A stretch of 64,000 nt of DNA from Pseudomonas brenneri. GTDB taxonomy: Bacteria; Pseudomonadota; Gammaproteobacteria; Pseudomonadales; Pseudomonadaceae. The DNA is taken from assembly GCF_007858285.1 (NCBI RefSeq), contig NZ_VFIL01000009.1:124001-188000 (forward strand). The letters are read 5' to 3'. The notes under the pieces are model-generated. The model ran no database searches. It saw nothing but the letters and a program-made list of their open reading frames with translations, and was not told the DNA's origin. This document shows, in pieces, positions 41,472-50,244 of this stretch; positions within the stretch are counted from its first letter, which is position 1, and the number at the start of each line of letters is the position of its first letter. The position numbers and the translations under genes were made by a program.

Positions 41472-43409
41472 ATGCACGACACCCTCCAGCAGGTCTTTGG
41501 TTATCCACAATTTCGCCCGGGCCAGGAAGCGGCTGTCAGCGCCGTGCTGGCCGGTCGTTCGGCGGCGGCGATCTTTCCCACAGGTTCCGGTAAATCCCTC
41601 TGTTATCAGCTCTCAGCCGTATTGCTGCCGCACCTGACGTTGGTGGTGTCGCCGCTGTTGGCGTTGATGCAGGACCAGTTGGGCTTTTTGCAGCGCCATG
41701 GTATTTCGGCCGGCAGCATCGATTCGGCGCAAAGTCGCGATGAAGCCAATGACGTCATGGCTCGTGCCCGCGCTGGCGAGCTGAAAATTCTGATGATTTC
41801 CGTGGAGCGCCTGAAGAACGAGCGCTTTCGCAACTTTTTGCACAGTGTTTCGATTTCGTTGCTGGTGGTGGATGAGGCGCACTGCATTTCCGAGTGGGGC
41901 CATAACTTCCGCCCGGACTACCTGAAGCTCCCTGACTACCAGCGCCAGTTCAAGATTCCCCAGGCACTGTTGTTGACGGCCACCGCGACACCCAAGGTGA
42001 TTGCCGATATGCAGGCCAAGTTTGCTATCGCCCCCGCTGACGTGATCACCACCGGCTTCTACCGGCCCAACCTCAATCTGTGGGTGGAGCCGGTCACGGG
42101 CATGGACAAGCGCCGGCGCCTGGTGGAATGGATGGGCGCGCGGCCCAACCAGCCGAGCATCGTTTATGTCACCTTGCAGAAAACCGCCGAGCAGATCGCC
42201 GAGCATCTGAATCGCCATGGCATCCAGGCCGAGGCCTATCACGCAGGTTTACCTCACGATAAACGCGAGGGTATCCAGCGCCGGTTCATGGGCGGCCAGT
42301 CCAATTGCATCGTCGCCACCATCGCGTTTGGCATGGGCATCGACAAGAGTGACATCCGCAACGTCGTGCATTTCGACCTGCCCAAATCCATCGAAAACTA
42401 CAGCCAGGAAATCGGGCGTGCCGGTCGCGATGGCCAGCCTTCCGAGTGCCTGGTGCTGGCCAATCGTGACAGCCTCAATGTGCTGGAGAACTTCGTGTAC
42501 GGCGATACGCCGGAGCAGGCAGGCATCCGACTTGTGCTGGAGGACTTGCTGGCGGCCAGTGGCGAAGGGCAATGGGAGTTCCTGTTGCGAGCGCTGGCGG
42601 ACCTGAGCAATATCCGCGAGCTACCGCTCAAGACCTTGCTGGTGCAGTTGGAGCTCAAGGGGGTGATCGCACCGCGCTACGCGTTTTACGCTGAGTATCG
42701 CTTCAAGTATCTGGTGGAGCCGGAGGTATTGCTGGCGCGTTTTTCCGGCGAACGGCAGCAGTTCGTCGCCGCGATCATCCAGGTGTGCAAGCGGGCCAGG
42801 AGTTGGGCCACCGTAGATTTCGACGCGCTGTATCAGCAGCACCAGGCCGAGCGTGGCCGGGTGGTCAAGGCGCTGGACTATTTCCAGGAGCTGGGGCTGA
42901 TCGAACTGGAGAGCAAGCAGATGACCGAGGTCTACAGCCTGCTCGACACCGGGTTTGATCCCCTGGCCTTGAGCGCCGAGTTATACACAAGCTTCAAGCA
43001 GCATGAGGCCACAGAAGTGGCGCGGATTCATGGGATGCTGGCACTGTTCGCCAGCGAGCGTTGCCTGGGTTTTCGGCTGGCAGAGTATTTTGGCGATACG
43101 GATGCGCCCCGGCAGTGCGGGCATTGCTCGGTTTGTCATGGCCAGATCGCCCACTTGCCATCTCCCCCTGGCCTGGCGCCGCTTGTGGATAAACACTTTC
43201 AGGGATTGTGCGGCGATTTTATCCACAGGCATCATCAGCACACCGGCAGTTTTCCGGGTGCTGAGCGCCTGACGCGGTTCTTGTGTGGGATCAGCGTGCC
43301 GTTGTTTACCAAGCTCAAGGCCCGGGGGATTCCGGGCTTTGCTGCGCTGGAAGAGTATCCGTATGCCGAGGTGCGGGAGTGGGCCGAGGCGCACTTGGGC
43401 GACGTGTAA
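41472..43409 (+). CDS. recQ: RecQ-family DNA helicase
   Basis: A 645-residue 3'-5' superfamily 2 helicase. Walker A is FPTGSGKSLCYQL with Lys41, the DEAH box is VVDEAHCISEWGHNFRPDY (N where most RecQ have D), and motif VI is QEIGRAGRDGQ. The zinc-binding RQC part ends with ERCLGFRLAEYFGD...CGHCSVC. The C-terminus does not look like a normal HRDC domain. RecQ unwinds forks and recombination intermediates. The thioesterase gene starts 23 bases after it. Confidence 0.9.
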   Translation: MHDTLQQVFGYPQFRPGQEAAVSAVLAGRSAAAIFPTGSGKSLCYQLSAVLLPHLTLVVSPLLALMQDQLGFLQRHGISAGSIDSAQSRDEANDVMARARAGELKILMISVERLKNERFRNFLHSVSISLLVVDEAHCISEWGHNFRPDYLKLPDYQRQFKIPQALLLTATATPKVIADMQAKFAIAPADVITTGFYRPNLNLWVEPVTGMDKRRRLVEWMGARPNQPSIVYVTLQKTAEQIAEHLNRHGIQAEAYHAGLPHDKREGIQRRFMGGQSNCIVATIAFGMGIDKSDIRNVVHFDLPKSIENYSQEIGRAGRDGQPSECLVLANRDSLNVLENFVYGDTPEQAGIRLVLEDLLAASGEGQWEFLLRALADLSNIRELPLKTLLVQLELKGVIAPRYAFYAEYRFKYLVEPEVLLARFSGERQQFVAAIIQVCKRARSWATVDFDALYQQHQAERGRVVKALDYFQELGLIELESKQMTEVYSLLDTGFDPLALSAELYTSFKQHEATEVARIHGMLALFASERCLGFRLAEYFGDTDAPRQCGHCSVCHGQIAHLPSPPGLAPLVDKHFQGLCGDFIHRHHQHTGSFPGAERLTRFLCGISVPLFTKLKARGIPGFAALEEYPYAEVREWAEAHLGDV

Positions 43410-43432
43410 ATCAACTTCAACGAGACTTGTCC

Positions 43433-43864
43433 ATGCCAGACTCAACGCCACAGCGTGCCGACTACCGTCACTTCCAGCCGATCATTACGCGCTGGCACGA
43501 CAATGACGTGTACGGCCATGTGAATAACGTCACCTATTACAGCTTCTTCGACACGGCAGTGAACACCTACTTGATCGAGCAGGGCGGGTTGGATATCCAT
43601 GACGGCAAGGTGGTGGGGTTTGTGGTGAGTTCGGCGTGCGACTATTTCGCCTCGATTGCCTTTCCCGACCGCCTCGACATTGGCCTGCGGGTGGGTAAGT
43701 TGGGCAACAGTTCAGTGCAGTATGAATTGGCTGTGTTCAAGGCCGGTGAGGACGAAGCCTGTGCGGCGGGGCGGTTTGTCCATGTGTTTGTGGACCGGGC
43801 GACAAACCAGCCGGTGGCGATTGCGGGAGTGTTGCGCGAGGCGTTGCAGCGGTTGGTGATCTGA
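43433..43864 (+). CDS. YbgC/4-hydroxybenzoyl-CoA-type thioesterase
   Basis: A 143-residue hotdog thioesterase. The active-site phrase is TRWHDNDVYGHVNNVTYYSFFDTA, with the Asp and His of the YbgC/4HBT class. The start is ATG 43433; the frame is open further into recQ but that is not coding. Close spacing to recQ suggests co-transcription. Substrate unknown. Confidence 0.83.
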   Translation: MPDSTPQRADYRHFQPIITRWHDNDVYGHVNNVTYYSFFDTAVNTYLIEQGGLDIHDGKVVGFVVSSACDYFASIAFPDRLDIGLRVGKLGNSSVQYELAVFKAGEDEACAAGRFVHVFVDRATNQPVAIAGVLREALQRLVI

Positions 43865-43895
43865 CCCCGAACGCGTAAACGCCACCGAAGCAAAT

Positions 43896-43917
43896 GTGGG
43901 AGCGGGCTTGCTCCCAC
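43896..43917. terminator. REP-derived hairpin between convergent genes
   Basis: GTGGGAGC and GCTCCCAC pair around GGGCTT, between the thioesterase and glycine-zipper genes. It is a single shortened REP that may end both transcripts. Confidence 0.5.
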
Positions 43918-43943
43918 AAGGGTTGTGCAGTGTTCTTTAGGTT

Positions 43944-44429
43944 TTACCGGTGACGGTAGTGATGCTTGTTCTTGCGATGGCCATAGGCATGACCGCGACC
44001 TGGGTGGTCGTCACGGTAGTAACGACGGTCATCACGCCCGCGATCGCGATAGCGACGGTCGTCGTCATCGCTCTTGTTGCCCATGTAGTTACCCAGCGCG
44101 CCGCCGGCGCCACCGCCTGCTGCCGCGCCGATCAGGCTGCCGGTGCTGCCGCCGACACTGCGTCCGACCACGTTGCCGCCCGCTGCGCCCAGTGCACCAC
44201 CGATGGCGGCCTCACCACGGCTGCGTTTGTCTGCGCCTACTGCGCTGCCGCCAGCGCCGCCCAGGGCTGCACCAATGGCCGAGCCGGTATTGCCGCCAAG
44301 CTGTTGGCCGACGACCGAACCTAGAACCCCGCCCAATGCGCCGCCTACACCGGCTTCGGTGGTGCCACCGGCCATGGCTGCGCCACTGACCAGGCCAAGG
44401 GACAACAAGAGAATCGAGGAGAACTTCAT
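43944..44429 (-). CDS. Glycine-zipper envelope protein
   Basis: 161 residues with a signal peptide (MKFSSILLLSLGLVSGAAMA). Residues 25-115 are Gly/Ala-rich repeats of the glycine-zipper type (GGALGGVLGSVVGQQLGG), which pack or insert into membranes, similar to YMGG/Rick_17kDa-type proteins. The C-terminal 45 residues are a charged Asp/Arg/His/Tyr tail (DDDDRRYRDRGRDDRRYYRDD). Probably periplasmic or outer-membrane; function unknown. No lipobox cysteine. Confidence 0.72.
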   Translation of the reverse strand: MKFSSILLLSLGLVSGAAMAGGTTEAGVGGALGGVLGSVVGQQLGGNTGSAIGAALGGAGGSAVGADKRSRGEAAIGGALGAAGGNVVGRSVGGSTGSLIGAAAGGGAGGALGNYMGNKSDDDDRRYRDRGRDDRRYYRDDHPGRGHAYGHRKNKHHYRHR

Positions 44430-44492
44430 AGGGGAACCTCAAGAGGATGACGGCGCGATCCTGAGGTTGCGAGAATTTTCTGACAATCGAAT

Positions 44493-44520
44493 TCCGACCA
44501 GTGGTGCAGGTTGTATACAA
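44493..44520 (+). promoter_or_regulatory. Promoter-like sequence with TTGTATACAA palindrome
   Basis: TTCCGA and TACAAT are separated by 16 bases on the plus strand, and the -10 lies inside the palindrome TTGTATACAA (44511-44520), a GntR-type half-site look-alike. No plus-strand gene follows, only a terminator. Confidence 0.4.
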
Positions 44521-44526
44521 TTAGCT

Positions 44527-44617
44527 AAGTTACTGTTTTGACAAGGGAACTTAAGTCGTTTTTGCCGGTCTTTAACTACTTCGCAATGGCCGCTTTTATG
44601 CAAAAGCGGCCTTTTTT
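44527..44617 (+). ncRNA. Candidate small RNA ending at an orphan terminator
   Basis: A plus-strand transcript of about 90 bases would start after the promoter-like sequence and end at a strong terminator. Both flanking genes are on the minus strand, so the terminator has no coding gene to serve. No long ORF lies in it. This is inference from position and signals only. Confidence 0.4.
44588..44617 (+). terminator. Orphan Rho-independent terminator
   Basis: GGCCGCTTTT and AAAAGCGGCC pair around ATGC, followed by six T on the plus strand. On the minus strand no T-run follows the stem, so it does not suit the YdeP-type gene ending at 44631. Confidence 0.8.
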
Positions 44618-44630
44618 GTGCCAGGAACGA

Positions 44631-46979
44631 TCAGGCGGTTTTGGCCATGATCAAACCATTCTCACTGGCCGCTTCCAGGCGAATCGCCACGAACTTGGAA
44701 GTAGGCGTATGGCTACCATCCCCCGTGCTTTCCAACGGCACCAGCGGGTTGACCTCTGGGTAATAGGCCGCCGCCTGCCCCGCCGGAATATCGAACGCCA
44801 GCAAGGTAAAACCTTTGACCCGGCGTTCGCGGCCATCATCCCAGATCGACACGATATCGGCCTTCTGCCCTGGCTTGAAACCGAGGCGGATGATGTCGGC
44901 TTCGTTGACGAACAGCACATCACGCTGGCCCTTGACCCCACGATAGCGGTCATCCAGGCCATAGATGGTGGTGTTGTACTGATCGTGGGAACGCATGGAT
45001 TGCATGATCAGGTCGGGCAATTGGCCAGTGGCGCGGGTGCGTTCATGCACAAGATCCTTGGGCAGGATATTGGCGCGGAAATTGGCACGCCCTGACGGCG
45101 TATTCCAGCGGCGTGCGCCGGCGCTGTTGCCCAGGTAGAAACCGCCTGGATGCTGCACGCGCTCATTGAAATCCTTGAAGCCGGGAATGGTATCGGCGAT
45201 CAAGTCGCGGATGCGGCGGTAGTCGGCCACCAGCCAGTTCCAGTCCACGGGTTTGCTGCCCAGCGTGGCGGCGGCGATACCCGCCAGAATCGCCGGTTCC
45301 GACTTCATCAGCTTCGACAGCGGCTGCAGTTGGCCATTGGAGCCGTGCACCATGCTGAACGAGTCTTCCACGGTCACCGCCTGCGGGCCGTCGGCTTGAA
45401 TATCAATGTCGGTGCGGCCCAGGCACGGCAGGATCAAGGCTTGTTTGCCGTGGGCCAGGTGGCTGCGGTTGAGCTTGGTGCTGATCTGCACCGTCAGGTC
45501 GCAGTTGCTCAGGGCCTGGAAGGTGCGTGGGCTGTCAGGCGTGGCTTGGGCGAAGTTGCCGCCCAGGCCGATAAACACTTTGGCACGGCCTTCAAGCATG
45601 GCGTGGATCGCTTCGACCACGTTATGCCCATTGTCACGGGGTACCTTGAATTGGAAACGGCGTTCCAGGGCATCGAGAAAGGCCACGGGCGGCCGTTCGT
45701 TGATTCCCATGGTGCGGTCGCCCTGCACGTTACTGTGGCCGCGTACCGGGCACAGGCCGGCACCAGGGCGGCCGATGTTGCCGCGCAGCAGCATCAGGTT
45801 GGCGATTTCCTGGATGGTCGGCACCGAGTGCCGATGCTGGGTGATGCCCATTGCCCAGCACATGATCACGTTCTTGCCTTTGGCATACATCCGCGCAGCT
45901 TGTTCGATCTCGACCAACGGCAGGCCGGACTGCGCGACGATTTCTTCCCAGGAGGTGTCGTCGATCTTCGCCAGGTAATCCAGCACATTGACCGTGTGTT
46001 CATTGAGGAAGTCGTGGTCGAACACCGCGTCCTTGCCTTCGGCCTGGGCCTGGCGCTCCCACAGCAGCAGGAACTTGGCCATGCCGCGCAGGATGGCCAT
46101 GTCGCCACCCAGTGCCGGACGGAAATACGCGGTGTTGGTTGGCTTGTCGCCGTTGGTGAGCATTTCCAGCGGATGTTGCGGGTTTTGGAAACGTTCCAGG
46201 CCACGCTCTTTGAGCGGGTTGATACACACCACCTGGGCGCCGCGCTTCACCGCTTCGCGCAGCGGTTCGAGCATGCGTGGGTGGTTGGTGCCGGGGTTCT
46301 GGCCCCAGACAAAAATCGCGTCGGCGTGCTCGAAATCGTCAAACGTCACCGTGCCTTTACCCACGCCCACGCTTTGCGCCAGGGCCACACCGCTGGCTTC
46401 GTGGCACATGTTCGAGCAATCGGGGAAGTTGTTGGTGCCGTAGGCCCGCACGAACAGTTGATACAGGTAGGCCGCTTCATTGCTGGCGCGACCCGAGGTG
46501 TAGAACTCGGCCATGTCCGGGCTTGGCAGGGCTTGCAAGTGCTGGCCGATCAGGTCGAAGGCCGCTTCCCAACTGATGGGCTTGTAGCGGTCGGTCTCGG
46601 CGTCGTAGCTCATCGGCTCGGTCAGGCGGCCCTGGTATTCCAGCCAATAGTCGCTTTGTTCCAGCAGCGCGCTGACGCTGTGTTTGGCGAAGAACGCGGC
46701 ATCGACCCGGCGCTTGGTAGCTTCCCAGTTGACCGCTTTGGCGCCGTTCTCGCAGAACTTGACCATGCCGCTTTCCGGCGAGTCACCCCAGGCGCAACCT
46801 GGGCAGTCGAAGCCGCCGTTCTGGTTGGTCTTGAGCATCATGCGCAGGTTTTTCAGCGCGTTATCGCTGGTCAGCCACGCCTGCGCCACGCTGATCAGCG
46901 CGCCCCAGCCGCCAGCCGGGCCTTTGTAGGGCTTGTAGCGCGGGGTTGGGGTTTGGTCGGCTTGGTGATGATTGCTCAT
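44631..46979 (-). CDS. YdeP-type molybdopterin oxidoreductase (FdhF/YdeP family)
   Basis: A 782-residue molybdoenzyme of the formate-dehydrogenase-H-like YdeP family. The N-terminus has the cysteine pair of a reduced Fe-S site (GGFDCPGCAWGD), then a molybdopterin-binding core (VWGQNPGTNHPRML, RPGAGLCPVRGHSNVQGDRTMGI) and a C-terminal molydopterin-dinucleotide domain (DLIMQSMRSHDQYNTTIYGLDDRYRG). In E. coli YdeP is linked to acid resistance; the substrate is not known. The start is ATG 46979, overlapping the fdhD stop by four bases. FdhD would sulfurate its Mo cofactor. Confidence 0.87.
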   Translation of the reverse strand: MSNHHQADQTPTPRYKPYKGPAGGWGALISVAQAWLTSDNALKNLRMMLKTNQNGGFDCPGCAWGDSPESGMVKFCENGAKAVNWEATKRRVDAAFFAKHSVSALLEQSDYWLEYQGRLTEPMSYDAETDRYKPISWEAAFDLIGQHLQALPSPDMAEFYTSGRASNEAAYLYQLFVRAYGTNNFPDCSNMCHEASGVALAQSVGVGKGTVTFDDFEHADAIFVWGQNPGTNHPRMLEPLREAVKRGAQVVCINPLKERGLERFQNPQHPLEMLTNGDKPTNTAYFRPALGGDMAILRGMAKFLLLWERQAQAEGKDAVFDHDFLNEHTVNVLDYLAKIDDTSWEEIVAQSGLPLVEIEQAARMYAKGKNVIMCWAMGITQHRHSVPTIQEIANLMLLRGNIGRPGAGLCPVRGHSNVQGDRTMGINERPPVAFLDALERRFQFKVPRDNGHNVVEAIHAMLEGRAKVFIGLGGNFAQATPDSPRTFQALSNCDLTVQISTKLNRSHLAHGKQALILPCLGRTDIDIQADGPQAVTVEDSFSMVHGSNGQLQPLSKLMKSEPAILAGIAAATLGSKPVDWNWLVADYRRIRDLIADTIPGFKDFNERVQHPGGFYLGNSAGARRWNTPSGRANFRANILPKDLVHERTRATGQLPDLIMQSMRSHDQYNTTIYGLDDRYRGVKGQRDVLFVNEADIIRLGFKPGQKADIVSIWDDGRERRVKGFTLLAFDIPAGQAAAYYPEVNPLVPLESTGDGSHTPTSKFVAIRLEAASENGLIMAKTA

Positions 46980-47815
46980 GGCTGGTACTCCATCGCAGGG
47001 CTGTAGACCCGCGGCGCGCTTTTCTGCGGCAGGTGGATAAGATTGAGGTTGTGCCGGCGTGCCCATTGCAGGGCCAGGCCGGTGGGCGACGACAGGCTGA
47101 CCAGGGTCTGGATGCCCGCGCGCAGGACTTTCTGGATCAATTCGAGGCTGCAACGGCTGGTAACAATTGCCACGCCGCCTGCCGTCGGGATGCGCTGGCG
47201 GACCAGGGCGCCGATCAGTTTGTCGAGGGCGTTGTGCCGGCCGATGTCTTCGCGGCCCAGCAGCAGTTCGCCCTGGCCATTCATGAATACCGCCGCATGC
47301 ACCGCGCCGCTGTACTGGCCCAATGGCTGAAAGGCGCTGATGCGCTGGCGCAAGCCCTCCAGCCACACGGCAGGCGGCAATGGTGCGCCAGGCAACACCT
47401 TGAGGTCGGGCAGCGCCTGCTCCACCGCTTCCACGCCACACAGGCCACAGCCGCTGGTGCCAGCCAGTTGCCGGCGCTGTTGCTTGAGGTTCCAGAAGGC
47501 GCGGCTGGAGATTTGCACCTGGGCGTACTGGGCTGAGCCTGCACCGCTCAGTTGCAGGTCGTAGATATCGCTGATGTCACTGATGATGCCGCTGCCCAGG
47601 CTGAAACCGACAATAAAGTCTTCAAGGTCGGTCGGGGTCACCAGCATCACGGCCTGGCTGATGTCGTTATAGGCAATCGCCAACGCGACTTCCTCGGCCA
47701 GTGCGGTACTGGCCGATTCCGTGTGTTCGAGGTTGCAGTACTGATAACTCTGGCTGGCGGTGGGCGCGGGCGTTGTCAGGGCGGGCGCCGCGCACGCTGG
47801 GCGCTGGGCGTTCAT
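46976..47815 (-). CDS. fdhD: Formate dehydrogenase accessory sulfurtransferase FdhD
   Basis: A 279-residue FdhD. The conserved cysteine loop is TSGCGLCGVEAVEQAL, and GREDIGRHNALDKLIG is the strongest family phrase. FdhD transfers sulfur from a cysteine desulfurase to the Mo-bis-MGD cofactor of formate-dehydrogenase-type enzymes. It overlaps the YdeP-type gene by four bases and is first in the operon. CTAGTC and AAGACTAG motifs lie just upstream of its ATG. Confidence 0.92.
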   Translation of the reverse strand: MNAQRPACAAPALTTPAPTASQSYQYCNLEHTESASTALAEEVALAIAYNDISQAVMLVTPTDLEDFIVGFSLGSGIISDISDIYDLQLSGAGSAQYAQVQISSRAFWNLKQQRRQLAGTSGCGLCGVEAVEQALPDLKVLPGAPLPPAVWLEGLRQRISAFQPLGQYSGAVHAAVFMNGQGELLLGREDIGRHNALDKLIGALVRQRIPTAGGVAIVTSRCSLELIQKVLRAGIQTLVSLSSPTGLALQWARRHNLNLIHLPQKSAPRVYSPAMEYQP

Positions 47816-47816
47816 G

Positions 47817-47855
47817 AAGTCTAGTCACCGGCTAAGTGTTCAGCGTGAAGACTAG
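47817..47855. promoter_or_regulatory. AGACTAG-type motifs upstream of fdhD
   Basis: CTAGTC at 47821-47826 and GACTAG at 47850-47855 form an inverted repeat spaced 23 bases, directly upstream of the fdhD ATG. The same CTAGTCT motif recurs in the divergent promoter region of the adjacent LysR gene. Confidence 0.4.
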
Positions 47856-47930
47856 GCGCGACAAAGGGTCGCGTCTAATCGTCAGTACTGATCTACCGAT
47901 AGATGACGTCGATCAAGGTTCCAGCAACGA

Positions 47931-48800
47931 TTACTGATAGAGCGCGAAACACGCCTCGGCCAGTGCCGAACGCGGCGCGCTGCGGCGCATGATCAGCCCC
48001 AGTTTGGCCAGGGTCTGCGCGTTTTCGATGGGTTGCAGCCGCAGGTGTTCGGTCAGGGCGTCGAGGCCGCCGTCCAGGGGCATCACCGCACAACACAGGC
48101 CGCCGTGCACGGCCTGCAGCAACTGATGGACGGCATCGGTTTGCAGCAACGGTTGTGGCGTCAGGCCCCGGCTGTGGAAGTTATGGTCGATGGATTGGCG
48201 AAAGTGCATGCCGCTGGTGAGCATGCCCAGAGGCAGCTCGATCAGCGCCTCCCAGCTCAGGGGCCTTTCGCCAAAACTGAAGAACCGTTGGTCGTACAGC
48301 AGGCCCATGCGGGTTTCGTCCAGGGCCAGGGAGTCAAAGCGCTCGGCGTCCAGGCGCTCAAGGTAGGACACGCCCAGGTCCAGGCGATTGCTCGCCAGTT
48401 GCTCAAGGATCTGTTCAGAACTCAACGCCGACAACTCAAAGCGCAGGCTGGGGTGTTGCTTGTGCAGTTGTTGCATCAAGGCCAGTGGATCAAAGCTCGA
48501 CAGCGGCACCACGCCCAGGCGCAATGTCCCCACCAGGTTGCCCCGGCAGGCTGCCGCCTCGGCCTGCAGGCCGTCATAGGCTGCCAGCACCGTACGCGCC
48601 CACGCCAGCACCCGTTCGCCTGGGGCGGTAAAGCCCTCAAAGCGCTGGCCGCGATTGACCAGCGGCAGTTCCAGCTCTTCTTCCAGGCTGCGCAAGCGCA
48701 TCGACAGCGTCGGCTGGGTAATGTGGCAGCGCGCGGCGGCCTGGCCGAAGTGACGGGTTTCGTCGAGGGCGATGAGGAATTTCAGTTGTTTGATGTCCAT
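47931..48800 (-). CDS. LysR-family transcriptional regulator
   Basis: A 289-residue LysR regulator: winged helix-turn-helix in residues 1-60 (MDIKQLKFLIALDETRHFGQAAARCHITQPTLSMRLRSLEEEL), then a periplasmic-binding-like effector domain (from about 90). The effector is unknown. It lies 115 bases upstream of fdhD on the same strand and divergent from the BON/LysM gene; CTAGTCT-type repeats on both sides suggest it controls both. Confidence 0.87.
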   Translation of the reverse strand: MDIKQLKFLIALDETRHFGQAAARCHITQPTLSMRLRSLEEELELPLVNRGQRFEGFTAPGERVLAWARTVLAAYDGLQAEAAACRGNLVGTLRLGVVPLSSFDPLALMQQLHKQHPSLRFELSALSSEQILEQLASNRLDLGVSYLERLDAERFDSLALDETRMGLLYDQRFFSFGERPLSWEALIELPLGMLTSGMHFRQSIDHNFHSRGLTPQPLLQTDAVHQLLQAVHGGLCCAVMPLDGGLDALTEHLRLQPIENAQTLAKLGLIMRRSAPRSALAEACFALYQ

Positions 48801-48891
48801 CTTCGCTCCGGGGCTCTTATTCCAATGGCGTAGGGATTCTAGCGCGTTTGCGTCATTGGTCGGACTGGAACCAAGGTCTGTAAGACTGGTC

Positions 48892-48908
48892 TAGTCTTTG
48901 GCATCTGG
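48892..48908. promoter_or_regulatory. AAGACT-N5-AGTCTT palindrome
   Basis: Perfect six-base arms in the 134-base gap between the divergent LysR and BON/LysM genes. A palindrome of this span suits a LysR dimer. It shares CTAGTCT with the region upstream of fdhD. Confidence 0.45.
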
Positions 48909-48934
48909 AAACCCAATCCCAAGGAGAGCGCACT

Positions 48935-49378
48935 ATGAGTCTTTTTAGCTTTATCAAAGAAGCCGGCGAAAAAATCGTTGATCTGTTGACGCCGGGTAAT
49001 GCGAACGCGAGTGAGCAGTTGAAGGATCACGTTGCCAAGGTTGGTCTGGGTAACCCGAATGTGCAGACCACGGTGGACGGCGACAAGGTGACGGTCACCG
49101 GTGAAGTCGCCAGCCAGGAAGAGAAAGAGAAGATTCTGTTGGCGCTGGGCAATATTGCCGGCGTGGCTACTGTTGACGATCAGATTACCGTGGCCCCAGG
49201 GGCCGTAGTGGTGGCTTCGCGCTTTGTCGTGGTGAAAAGCGGCGATACCCTCAGTGCGATCTCCAAGACCGTTTATGGCGATGCCAACAAGTACAACAAA
49301 ATCTTCGAGGCCAACAAGCCGCTACTGTCGCACCCGGACAAAATCTACCCAGGGCAGACGCTGCGTATTCCTGAGTAA
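48935..49378 (+). CDS. BON and LysM domain protein (Kbp/YgaU-like)
   Basis: 147 residues with a BON domain at about 25-90 (DHVAKVGLGNPNVQTTVDGDKVTVTGEVASQEEKEKILLALGN) and a LysM domain at about 95-146 (VVKSGDTLSAISKTVYGDANKYNKIFEANKPLL). No signal peptide, as for E. coli Kbp, a cytoplasmic potassium-binding protein. The ribosome site AAGGAGAG is strong. It matches Kbp in length (149). Confidence 0.88.
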   Translation: MSLFSFIKEAGEKIVDLLTPGNANASEQLKDHVAKVGLGNPNVQTTVDGDKVTVTGEVASQEEKEKILLALGNIAGVATVDDQITVAPGAVVVASRFVVVKSGDTLSAISKTVYGDANKYNKIFEANKPLLSHPDKIYPGQTLRIPE

Positions 49379-49389
49379 GCTTGTCCCCT

Positions 49390-49489
49390 TGTAGGAGCGA
49401 GCTTGCTCGCGAAGGTCGTTAACGATGACGCGGACATCCTGAATGAAAGCGCTGTCTAGACGTTTTTCGCGAGCAAGCTCGCTCCTACA
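49390..49489. repeat. REPIN (REP doublet, 100-bp class) overlapping the yrfG stop
   Basis: Exactly 100 bases, forward orientation, inner motif CGTTAACGATGACGCGG. Its right end (TCCTACA) supplies the TAG stop of yrfG on the minus strand. Confidence 0.93.
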
Positions 49490-50153
49490 ACGGTAATCCT
49501 GAAATCAATTCCCGGTAATCCCCCACAGCAGCAAACTCCGCCGTATCCTTAGGCCCCTTGCGGCTGTCCGGCTGTTTGACCGCCAGCAAATGCCCTACGC
49601 CAAAATCCCGTGCACTGCGCAGAATCGGCAACGTATCGTCGATAAACAGGCTGCGCGCCGGGTCGAAGTCGATGTCCGCCTGCAATGCGTCCCAGAACTG
49701 CGGGTTTTCCTTGGCAAAACCATAGTCATGGGAGCTGATCAGGCGCTCGAAATATGGCGCCAACTCAATGCGTTCCAGCTTCAACGACAGCGAGTCGCGG
49801 TGGGCATTGGTGATCAGGATCACGCGTTTTCCGGCCTGTTTGATGGCTGCCAGGAAGGTATCGGCATCCGGTCGCAGGGCGATCAGGTGGGCGGTTTCCA
49901 GCTTGAGTTCGCGCACCGGGATCTTCAATTCGGCGCTCCAGAAGTCCAGGCAATACCATTGCAACTGTCCGGCGTTACGCTCGAACAGCGGCTGCAATTC
50001 CATCTCGGCCATGGCCTGGCTCACCCCGTGCAGTTCGGCATATCGCCGGGGCAGGTGCTCCATCCAGAAGTGGTTGTCGAAATGCAGGTCGAGCAAAGTG
50101 CCGTCCATGTCCAGCAGGACGGTATCGATATCGGACCAGGGCAATGGAGGCAT
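49485..50153 (-). CDS. yrfG: HAD-family GMP/IMP nucleotidase
   Basis: A 222-residue haloacid dehalogenase-type phosphatase. Motif I is LLDMDGTLLDL at about 15-25, motif II is ITNAHRD, and motif IV is LFIDDTLPIL. It matches YrfG, which dephosphorylates GMP and IMP. Its stop codon is inside the right end of a REPIN, so the C-terminus may differ by a few residues from relatives. Divergent from nudE, with 91 bases between them. Confidence 0.88.
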   Translation of the reverse strand: MPPLPWSDIDTVLLDMDGTLLDLHFDNHFWMEHLPRRYAELHGVSQAMAEMELQPLFERNAGQLQWYCLDFWSAELKIPVRELKLETAHLIALRPDADTFLAAIKQAGKRVILITNAHRDSLSLKLERIELAPYFERLISSHDYGFAKENPQFWDALQADIDFDPARSLFIDDTLPILRSARDFGVGHLLAVKQPDSRKGPKDTAEFAAVGDYRELISGLPL

Positions 50154-50244
50154 GGTGGGTTCTCAAGCAGGTAAGTAAATATATCCGACACAGACAATCG
50201 GAAAAGCCACGGTATAGTAACCCGATCACGCCAAGGAGCCCTTT

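Noticed and set aside
44588..44617. Terminator of the YdeP-type gene
   Set aside because: On the minus strand no T-run follows the stem; the T-run is on the plus strand only.
44631..47441. A 936-residue reading of the YdeP-type enzyme
   Set aside because: The first 154 residues overlap fdhD in another frame; ATG 46979 gives the family start and a four-base overlap with fdhD.
47931..48800. OxyR as the LysR regulator
   Set aside because: The HTH region resembles many LysR proteins, and no redox cysteine pair is seen in the effector domain.
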